A stretch of 12,266 nucleotides of DNA from Flavobacteriaceae bacterium (lineage in GTDB: Bacteria; Bacteroidota; Bacteroidia; Flavobacteriales; Flavobacteriaceae): the NCBI GenBank assembly GCA_008081175.1, contig VMCW01000194.1:1-12266 (forward strand), read 5' to 3'. The notes under the pieces are model-generated. The model was not told the origin of the DNA. It did not search any database and saw nothing but the letters and a program-made list of their open reading frames with translations. Shown in pieces: positions 7,456-12,266 of the stretch. Made by a program: the position numbers and the translations under genes. Positions within the stretch are counted from its first letter, which is position 1, and each line of letters begins with the position of its first letter.

Positions 7456-8448
7456 GTGGTTAAGATTGGCTCGATAGAGTTAGGAGAATTTCCCTTGCTT
7501 TTGGCCCCCATGGAAGACGTCAGTGATCCTCCTTTTAGGGCTTTATGTAAGGAAGGCGGTGCAGATGTGGTCTATACAGAGTTCATCTCTAGTGAGGGTT
7601 TGATACGCGATGCGGCTAAAAGTGTTCAGAAGTTGGACATTTACGAAAAAGAGCGTCCAGTAGGGATTCAAATTTTTGGTGCCAATTTGGACTCGATGAT
7701 GCGTGCAGTTGAAATTGTGGAGGCTACCCAACCCGACATCATAGATATTAATTTTGGCTGCCCAGTCAAAAAAGTTGTCTGCAAAGGTGCAGGAGCAGGA
7801 ATTCTCAAAGACATCCCCTTGATGGTGAAACTAACCGAAGCGATGGTAAAGCGAACCCAACTCCCTATAACGGTTAAAACTCGCTTGGGCTGGGACCACG
7901 AGTCTATAAAAATTGTTGAGGTTGCGGAACGCCTACAGGATGTTGGTTGCGCTGCCTTATCCATACACGGTAGAACTCGTGCTCAAATGTATAAAGGGGA
8001 AGCAGACTGGCGACCCATAGCCGAGGTAAAAAACAACCCCAGAATGCACATTCCTATTTTTGGAAATGGAGACGTCAACACACCTGAACGTGCAGTAGAG
8101 ATGAAAAACCTATACGGATTGGACGGAGCGATGATTGGAAGGGCAAGTATAGGAAATCCTTGGTTTTTCAACCAAGTGAAGTATTTTATGAAAACGGGCA
8201 CCCACCTTTCAGAGCCTTCTGTAGCGGATCGAGTTTCTGTAGCGCGGAGACATTTAGAAATGGCAGTGGACTGGAAAGGCGAAGTCCTAGGTGTTTTAGA
8301 AACAAGAAGACACTATACCAATTACTTCAAAGGGCTAGAGAACTTTAAACCCTACCGAACACGAATGGTTACTTCAAACCGATCAGAGGAGGTCTTTCAG
8401 GTGTTTGATGAAGTTTTGGAAGCGTATGCCGGAGAAGAACTGGTGTAA
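7456..8448 (+). CDS. dusB: tRNA-dihydrouridine synthase, DusB type
   Basis: Protein of 330 aa. Dus enzymes are FMN-dependent TIM-barrel proteins that use NADPH to reduce specific uridines in the tRNA D-loop. Family marks are LLAPMEDVSDPPFR at 14-27 (FMN-binding start of the barrel), NFGCP with the catalytic Cys102, GAGAGIL at 111-117, VKTRLGWD at 140-147, SIHGRTR at 169-175, GNGDV at 203-207 (phosphate binding) and DGAMIGR...GNPWFF at 223-238. The GNPW signature, the short N-terminus and the C-terminal helical region (about 250-325) favour the DusB subgroup. The start is GTG at 7456; no ATG lies in frame upstream, and this start gives the usual family N-terminus (M-V-K-I-G). The last 52 nt are antisense to the end of the permease gene. 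Confidence 0.95.
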   Translation: MVKIGSIELGEFPLLLAPMEDVSDPPFRALCKEGGADVVYTEFISSEGLIRDAAKSVQKLDIYEKERPVGIQIFGANLDSMMRAVEIVEATQPDIIDINFGCPVKKVVCKGAGAGILKDIPLMVKLTEAMVKRTQLPITVKTRLGWDHESIKIVEVAERLQDVGCAALSIHGRTRAQMYKGEADWRPIAEVKNNPRMHIPIFGNGDVNTPERAVEMKNLYGLDGAMIGRASIGNPWFFNQVKYFMKTGTHLSEPSVADRVSVARRHLEMAVDWKGEVLGVLETRRHYTNYFKGLENFKPYRTRMVTSNRSEEVFQVFDEVLEAYAGEELV

Positions 8449-9644
8449 AAAAACACTTTTTTGGACAATCCCCGAGTAGCCCAAGCAGTACTTAAGGAAC
8501 CTAAAAACATCAAAGTAATCAAAACAATTAAAAGGTTTTCCCATTCAAAAAGGACAGGGTAGGACAACCGTGTTCCAGGCACAAAAATAAAAGGATGTTT
8601 GCTTTGTAAATATACGAGTAGACCACCAAAAAGAAGCCCTACAGCACCTCCTATTCCACAAATGAGTAGCCCTAGAACGAAAAAGATACGATGAATACTT
8701 TTTGAGTCTGCACCTAGCGCCAACATAATTTTGAGCTGTTCTCTTTTGTCCAAAATCATCATAATTAATGCTCCTACCACATTGAATAAAGCAATGACCA
8801 TAACGAGTGAAAAAATAAAGTAAAGCGCAAGTTGCTCCACGTTTAGCATTCGGTAAAGAGCCGCATGCTGTTCTTCTCTAGAAACCAAACGAACAGGGAC
8901 CTCAAAAAAAGGAGCGATCTCTTTTAAAAGGGTTTCTTTAATTATTCCCTCAGAAGATTTAATGACAACAGAAGAGTATTGGTTTTTTTCTAAGCTCAGG
9001 AGCTCTTGACCAAACGCAGCACTAGAAAAGAGGTACTTTTTGTCTAAATCCTCACTGATTTGAAACAGGCCAGAAACGACACTTGGAGAGGACGTAAAGG
9101 GGTCTTGATTCAAGAGTGTGTTCTGTCTTTTTTTGGGAACAGTTATGTTTAAAAAGCTGCTGTAATCATATATACCCAGAGTCATGCTTCCGGCAATGCC
9201 AAACCCAACTACTACATCAGGGCCTTCAAAGGAAAGCCACTCTCCTAAAGCAATAAGACGGTCTGCAGGAACGACAGTAGTATAATCTGGGCGCACCGCT
9301 TTTAGGTAAGCCACCTGGTTTTTTTCTTTATAGGATAAAAACACCTTTTCTTCAATTTCTGGAGCTGAGGCAATCACTTGGGGTAAAGAGTTTATTTTAG
9401 ACAAAACGTCATCAGAGACGGTAAAATAGGTGCCCTGTTCAGGCACTAACTTGAAGTCTGGATCAAATGTGTTTGTAAAGGATAACCCAAAGTCTTTGAG
9501 ACCAGCAAAAGCACTGAGTACAATAAAAAGCGCAGCGGTAGCAACGACTACCATAAAAAAGGCAAAGCCGTTAATCCGATTAATGACCGTTTGTTTGCTT
9601 TTTGAAAAAAAGTAACGCCAAGCAATTTTTAAGGAAAAGAACAT
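8397..9644 (-). CDS. LolC/LolE (FtsX-like) ABC-transporter permease
   Basis: Protein of 415 aa with the MacB/LolC architecture: an N-terminal 'IAWRYFFSKSKQTVINRI' segment, TM1 (about 24-46), a large periplasmic domain (about 48-268), then TM2 (272-297), TM3 (319-345) and TM4 (369-390). The cytosolic loop after TM2, DKREQLKIMLALGAD (299-313), is the coupling region that contacts the ATPase. Such permeases work with a LolD-type ATPase, usually to release lipoproteins from the inner membrane or drive other envelope processes; no ATPase gene is in the window. The start is 12 nt downstream of rbfA, so the two are co-transcribed. The C-terminal 16 residues (Ser/Thr-rich, after 'LSKKVFF') are encoded antisense to the end of dusB and do not look like a conserved permease tail. 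Confidence 0.88.
   Translation of the reverse strand: MFFSLKIAWRYFFSKSKQTVINRINGFAFFMVVVATAALFIVLSAFAGLKDFGLSFTNTFDPDFKLVPEQGTYFTVSDDVLSKINSLPQVIASAPEIEEKVFLSYKEKNQVAYLKAVRPDYTTVVPADRLIALGEWLSFEGPDVVVGFGIAGSMTLGIYDYSSFLNITVPKKRQNTLLNQDPFTSSPSVVSGLFQISEDLDKKYLFSSAAFGQELLSLEKNQYSSVVIKSSEGIIKETLLKEIAPFFEVPVRLVSREEQHAALYRMLNVEQLALYFIFSLVMVIALFNVVGALIMMILDKREQLKIMLALGADSKSIHRIFFVLGLLICGIGGAVGLLFGGLLVYLQSKHPFIFVPGTRLSYPVLFEWENLLIVLITLMFLGSLSTAWATRGLSKKVFFYTSSSPAYASKTSSNT
8443..8462 (+). terminator. Weak intrinsic-terminator-like hairpin after dusB
   Basis: GTGT (8443-8446) can pair with ACAC (8453-8456) across an AAAAAA loop and is followed directly by six T (8457-8462); a slipped A6/T6 pairing is also possible. 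It overlaps the dusB stop codon and lies inside the permease coding region on the opposite strand. The stem is short, so the call is tentative. Confidence 0.25.
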
Positions 9645-9656
9645 GATAAAGAGGTG

Positions 9657-10058
9657 TTACTTTTTCTGTCTGGTCTCGAGACTGGAGGGATTTTTTATGG
9701 GATTGCCCCCTGCTTTAATTTCTTGCTCTATCTTTTCGATATAGTCTAAAGAGTCGTCTAAATAAAACGAAAGCTCTGGAATGCGCCTCAATTGATTTTT
9801 CATGATTTGAGAGAGGTCGTGTCGTAGCTGATATCCGTTTTCTTTTAGGCCCTCAAAGAGGGTGAGAGCCTTATCATTTGGAAAAATACTCAGGTAGACC
9901 TTTGCCAAAGTAAGATCTGAGGTGACTTGTACTTTGGTGACTGAAACCATGAGGTTGGACACATTTCCTTTCCGAATGGCTTTTTGAAGTAGTACTGCAA
10001 TTTCTTGCTGTAATACGGTATTTATTTTCTTTTGACGAGGAGTTTCCTGTTTGTCCAT
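9657..10058 (-). CDS. rbfA: Ribosome-binding factor A
   Basis: Protein of 133 aa, within the RbfA length range. RbfA is a KH-fold protein that binds the immature 30S subunit near the 5' helix of 16S rRNA; it supports late maturation and cold growth. Recognisable parts are the N-terminal helix 'KKINTVLQQEIAVLLQ' (about 11-25), the beta strands 'MVSVTKVQVTSDLTLAKVYLSIF' (37-59) and the conserved R-R-I-P-E-L-S-F-Y-L-D-D-S-L-D stretch (91-105). The charged C-terminal tail after 115 is probably disordered. The gene lies 27 nt downstream of the DUF2452 gene and 12 nt upstream of the permease gene. A perfect -7 box 4 nt before its ATG suggests an internal, nearly leaderless promoter. Confidence 0.93.
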   Translation of the reverse strand: MDKQETPRQKKINTVLQQEIAVLLQKAIRKGNVSNLMVSVTKVQVTSDLTLAKVYLSIFPNDKALTLFEGLKENGYQLRHDLSQIMKNQLRRIPELSFYLDDSLDYIEKIEQEIKAGGNPIKNPSSLETRQKK

Positions 10059-10062
10059 AAAA

Positions 10063-10070
10063 CAAAAGTA
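10063..10070 (-). promoter_or_regulatory. -7 box directly in front of rbfA (possible leaderless mRNA)
   Basis: The minus strand reads TACTTTTG, a perfect TAnnTTTG, and only four T separate it from the rbfA ATG. If it is used, transcription would start at or within a few bases of the start codon. A TTTA lies about 16-17 nt upstream in place of a TTG -33 element. Its position between two co-directional genes makes it a candidate internal promoter. Confidence 0.4.
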
Positions 10071-10085
10071 CGTAGAAAAAAGGGC

Positions 10086-10481
10086 TTAAAGACGCTCCCA
10101 TTTATAATCACTATTCAAACGAAAGCTACCTAAGTGCTTTTTGTCCCATTCAGCAGGGTCAATAAGCGAAAGAAAAGCAGACTCTTTTCCCTGGTAAAGA
10201 TGGTAGGTTTCGCCAACGATAGGCTCAAATTTAAACTGCGCATTGTATACCAGCTGTGTATCTGCAGCTAAAGAAACAAACGCTTTTATTTGCTGCTGCA
10301 AGTCGGTAAGCTCAGCTTGAAACTGTTTAGAAACCTTGTCCACTCCTTTCTTTTTGAATGCATCTACGTTTGGCACCTCGATAATAGGGCCACTGAGGGA
10401 ACTTGCATAAGGGAGTATTTTTGCGAAATAGCGGTCGTGGGTTTCATCCCAGACAACATGATCCGGTTTCTTTTTTTTCAA
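10086..10481 (-). CDS. DUF2452 family protein
   Basis: Protein of 131 aa, predicted cytosolic, no signal peptide or membrane span. It shows the pattern I associate with DUF2452 (also found in the eukaryotic C1orf50 group): a start with K-P-D-H-V-V-W-D-E (5-13), 'LPYASSLSGP.I' (23-34), 'F.FEP..GE.Y.LY' (83-97) and 'FLSLIDPAEW' (103-112). The middle part (about 44-78) is helical. The biochemical function is not known. The start is TTG at 10479-10481: no ATG or GTG in frame would keep the conserved KPD segment, and the frame is closed further upstream. It is the first gene of the block leading into rbfA and the permease, which hints at a link with ribosome or RNA metabolism, but that is inference from position only. 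Confidence 0.8.
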   Translation of the reverse strand: MKKKKPDHVVWDETHDRYFAKILPYASSLSGPIIEVPNVDAFKKKGVDKVSKQFQAELTDLQQQIKAFVSLAADTQLVYNAQFKFEPIVGETYHLYQGKESAFLSLIDPAEWDKKHLGSFRLNSDYKWERL

Positions 10482-10495
10482 GGTAAATTTTTTTG

Positions 10496-10503
10496 TAAAT
10501 ATA
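10496..10503 (-). promoter_or_regulatory. Near-consensus -7 box for the DUF2452 gene
   Basis: The minus strand reads TATATTTA, one mismatch from TAnnTTTG, ending 14 nt before the TTG start. No clear -33 element is seen. It lies in the 177-nt spacer that also holds the divergent promoter of the LRR lipoprotein. Confidence 0.3.
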
Positions 10504-10586
10504 GGGAGTATTGTTTAAAGACTTTTGGGCCGACAGAGGAACACTCTTGTGAATAAAAATTTGGTTCTCTGGGGAAAATATTGGTG

Positions 10587-10616
10587 TTTGCCCTTGTCGG
10601 TTTTTTAGTAAATTTG
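10587..10616 (+). promoter_or_regulatory. Promoter of the LRR lipoprotein (TTTG -33 and TAAATTTG -7)
   Basis: TTTG at 10587-10590 and a perfect TAnnTTTG (TAAATTTG) at 10609-10616 are 18 nt apart, a good Bacteroidota vegetative promoter. Transcription should start near 10623, leaving a leader of about 36 nt before the ATG at 10659. It lies within the longest open frame (from TTG 10581), so the longer start is unlikely. Confidence 0.6.
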
Positions 10617-10658
10617 ATAGAGAAACTTTATTTTAAAACAAGAAAAATTTTACTGGCG

Positions 10659-12062
10659 ATGTTCCAAAGGGCTTTAGTGCTACCGTTCTTTTTTTTGACA
10701 CTTTTTCTAAGCTGTTCCGACAAAGAGCCGTTGGTTGATTTGGAACAGGACACTTTTTTAGGAGTAGGGAAATGGAAAATAAAGAAGAAGGGAGTGAGTG
10801 GCTCCTCCAAAGAGAACAGCTGTGATGTAACCGATTTAATCTTAAACAGTACCTTCACTTTTAAAATCTATACCTCTGACAATGGTGTACTTACCGGAAC
10901 ATATGAGGTGACTTCATCAGATCGTATTCGTTTATCCGACAACCAGGGACAGCAGATAGGCAGTTTGATTAATATCTCTGTAGAAGAAGACAACATTAGT
11001 TTTGATATCGAGCTAACCGGGGTTTGTCAAAGCTCTTTAGAGGGAGAAAAGGACATTTCATATGAAGAAAACAAAACCTACATAGCAGATGCGGCCTTTG
11101 AAAACTATTTGATAGAACAAGGACTAGATGATGTGCGGGATAATTTTGTAACTACTTCCTCAATTAGTAATGTAGAGGTTATAAATGTTGAAAAACGAGG
11201 GATTGTTTCTTTAGTTGGTATTGAAGACTTCAAAAGCCTTCAAGGCCTGAGTGCAGGAGAAAATCAGATTTCAGGTGTTTTAGATTTGACAAACAACCAA
11301 AACCTTGTGAACATCATTTTACCTGGCAACCCAATTAATGCACTTTACCTCAAAAACAATCCATTTCTAGAAAACCTTTGGATATATAACACCCAAACTT
11401 TAGAAACCTTAGAAATTAACAATTCTCCTAAATTATACTCGCTTACAACACATAACAATAAGCTTACAGAACTCGACTTGAGAAATTCACCAAATATTTT
11501 TAATCTTAGAATATGGGACAGCAAGCTCAAAAATTTAGATTTAAGCTTTATGTCTAAGTTGGAATATTTAGTGGCATGGGACACTTTTGACGACAGTAAT
11601 GAAGGAGAAATTCAACTGCCCTCCAATTCCTCATTGAAAGTAGTTGCATTAGGGTTTAATCGTTTGAAAGAGGTGGATTTATCCCAAACCACTAAGGTAG
11701 AGCGCCTAGACCTTGATGGAAATCTTTTGACCGAAGTTGATTTTTCACAAAACCCACTTATTGAATATTTGGCTTTGTCTAATAATGCCTTAGAGCAACT
11801 GGACCTTTCTCCGATTCAAAATTTATATTGGCTAAGGGCGCACAGCAATACATTTAACTGTGTTCAACTTAGAGAGGATCAGCTCAATGCGATACCCCCC
11901 TCTTGTGTCGAATTGAACCTTCAGGATTATTCGGAAGAAGAAGAGGAAACATGCTACAACACAGGGGCCTGGATAGAAGAAGACTTTTTTCCTAGAGACT
12001 ATTCCATTTCTTCCTCTTGGGTAGTTGACCCTGGAGTGCGCTTTTCTTTAAGTTGTGATTGA
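10659..12062 (+). CDS. Leucine-rich-repeat lipoprotein with N-terminal lipocalin-like domain
   Basis: Protein of 467 aa. It opens with a lipoprotein signal peptide: MFQR, a hydrophobic stretch, and LFLSC with the lipid-bearing Cys19. S-D-K-E follows the cysteine, which resembles the acidic export signal of surface-exposed Bacteroidota lipoproteins. Residues about 35-135 look like a small beta-barrel, lipocalin-like domain, with Cys55 and Cys123. A 'TYIADAAFENYLIEQGLDD' linker, common in flavobacterial LRR proteins, comes next. About ten repeats of roughly 21 residues of type 'L..L.L..N.L..LDLS.N' run from about 172 to 402. The end (403-467) has an acidic run (SEEEEE) and four cysteines (401, 416, 432, 466). 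It likely binds a protein or sugar ligand at the cell surface; the partner is unknown. No T9SS C-terminal domain is evident. An upstream TTG at 10581 keeps the frame open but would bury the signal peptide and overlap the promoter. Confidence 0.85.
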   Translation: MFQRALVLPFFFLTLFLSCSDKEPLVDLEQDTFLGVGKWKIKKKGVSGSSKENSCDVTDLILNSTFTFKIYTSDNGVLTGTYEVTSSDRIRLSDNQGQQIGSLINISVEEDNISFDIELTGVCQSSLEGEKDISYEENKTYIADAAFENYLIEQGLDDVRDNFVTTSSISNVEVINVEKRGIVSLVGIEDFKSLQGLSAGENQISGVLDLTNNQNLVNIILPGNPINALYLKNNPFLENLWIYNTQTLETLEINNSPKLYSLTTHNNKLTELDLRNSPNIFNLRIWDSKLKNLDLSFMSKLEYLVAWDTFDDSNEGEIQLPSNSSLKVVALGFNRLKEVDLSQTTKVERLDLDGNLLTEVDFSQNPLIEYLALSNNALEQLDLSPIQNLYWLRAHSNTFNCVQLREDQLNAIPPSCVELNLQDYSEEEEETCYNTGAWIEEDFFPRDYSISSSWVVDPGVRFSLSCD

Positions 12063-12093
12063 TCAGTTAAAACAGCAACATCATCACAGTGAA

Positions 12094-12127
12094 TTCTTAT
12101 AAATCTATACCTAGAATTTAATAAGAA
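12094..12127 (+). terminator. AT-rich hairpin downstream of the LRR gene
   Basis: TTCTTATAAAT (12094-12104) can pair with ATTTAATAAGAA (12116-12127) with one bulged A and an 11-nt loop. It lies 31 nt past the stop codon. There is no GC-rich core and no T-run, so it could be a weak terminator or mRNA 3'-end stabiliser, or chance in AT-rich DNA. Confidence 0.3.
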
Positions 12128-12145
12128 ATAGTAATTTTACAGCCG

Positions 12146-12167
12146 TTAAACTCCCAGTAGAGTTTAA
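12146..12167 (+). repeat. Perfect 8-bp inverted repeat just upstream of the tRNA
   Basis: TTAAACTC (12146-12153) and GAGTTTAA (12160-12167) form a perfect stem with a 6-nt loop. The stem ends 1 nt before the first base of the tRNA. The right arm can also pair with the sequence just after the tRNA. A weak -7-like box TAATTTTA lies at 12132-12139, so the precursor transcript could begin near this hairpin. Confidence 0.6.
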
Positions 12168-12168
12168 A

Positions 12169-12242
12169 GGTCCTATAGCTCAGTTGGTTAGAGTAGCTGA
12201 CTCATAATCAGTTGGTCCCTGGTTCGAGCCCAGGTGGGACCA
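12169..12242 (+). tRNA. tRNA with anticodon CAT, probably tRNA-Ile2 (lysidine-modified)
   Basis: A complete 74-nt cloverleaf. Acceptor GGTCCTA pairs with TGGGACC (one T-G wobble); D arm GCTC/GAGT; anticodon stem GCTGA/TCAGT with loop CTCATAA and anticodon CAT at 12203-12205; variable loop TGGTC; T arm CCTGG/CCAGG with loop TTCGAGC; discriminator A at 12242. The next bases are CCC, so CCA is not encoded. A CAT anticodon can mean initiator Met, elongator Met or Ile2. The paired first acceptor base excludes a typical initiator. The C4-G69 and C5-G68 pairs, the G27-T43 wobble and the TGGTC variable loop resemble E. coli tRNA-Ile2, whose C34 is converted to lysidine by TilS to read AUA. The gene is certain; the Ile2 identity is a good inference. 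Confidence 0.9.
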
Positions 12243-12266
12243 CCCTTAAACCCTCTAAGTCCTTGA

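Noticed and set aside
7668..7964. 98-codon minus-strand frame inside dusB
   Set aside because: It is antisense to the conserved catalytic core of dusB, with no family signature and no promoter of its own.
10581..10658. 26-residue N-terminal extension of the LRR lipoprotein from a TTG codon
   Set aside because: It would place the lipoprotein signal peptide internally and overlaps a well-formed promoter.
1..12266. Mobile element, phage, CRISPR or defence island
   Set aside because: No transposase, integrase, regularly spaced repeat or known defence gene is seen. A tRNA is at the right edge, but nothing past it can be judged from 24 bases.

Overview
The window looks like a core-genome segment of a marine-type flavobacterium (Bacteroidota, probably Flavobacteriaceae). 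Several lines of evidence point there. The protein repertoire fits: a DUF2452 protein, a flavobacterial-type LRR lipoprotein, a LolC/FtsX-like permease downstream of rbfA, and a SulP transporter with the long Bacteroidota-type C-terminus. Perfect TAnnTTTG -7 boxes, the Bacteroidota promoter signature, stand in front of four genes, and recognisable Shine-Dalgarno sequences are nearly absent. Base composition is AT-rich. I see no insertion sequence, phage gene, CRISPR array or clear sign of recent transfer.

Layout, left to right. (1) The last 27 codons of a plus-strand GNAT acetyltransferase end 2 nt before rnpA, which converges on it. (2) A tightly packed minus-strand block is transcribed right to left: SulP anion transporter, metallo-beta-lactamase-fold hydrolase (1 nt gap), secreted M1-type metallopeptidase (29 nt gap), then rnpA, which overlaps the peptidase gene by 20 nt. 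(3) lepA (elongation factor 4) lies upstream on the same strand, behind a 163-nt spacer. (4) dusB (tRNA-dihydrouridine synthase) diverges from lepA, with one -7 box for each gene in the shared 156-nt spacer. (5) A second minus-strand block runs DUF2452 protein, rbfA (30S maturation), LolC/FtsX-like permease; the end of the permease gene overlaps the end of dusB by 52 nt. (6) A plus-strand surface-type lipoprotein carries an N-terminal lipocalin-like region and about ten 21-residue leucine-rich repeats. (7) A tRNA with anticodon CAT, probably the lysidine-type tRNA-Ile2, lies near the right edge and is flanked by sequences that can pair in two alternative ways.

The common theme is RNA and translation housekeeping: rnpA matures tRNA 5' ends, dusB modifies tRNA, rbfA matures the small subunit, lepA acts on ribosomes, and a tRNA gene is present. 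Envelope genes (transporter, peptidase, permease, lipoprotein) are interleaved with these. I do not find a convincing new multi-gene system. The points most worth a second look are the uncharacterised C-terminal domain of SulP, the coupling of rnpA to a transporter/hydrolase/peptidase block, the 52-nt tail-to-tail dusB/permease overlap, an apparently leaderless promoter for rbfA, and the alternative pairing around the tRNA. Two starts were moved downstream of the longest open frame, lepA to 7299 and the LRR lipoprotein to 10659, because promoter boxes lie inside the longer versions.
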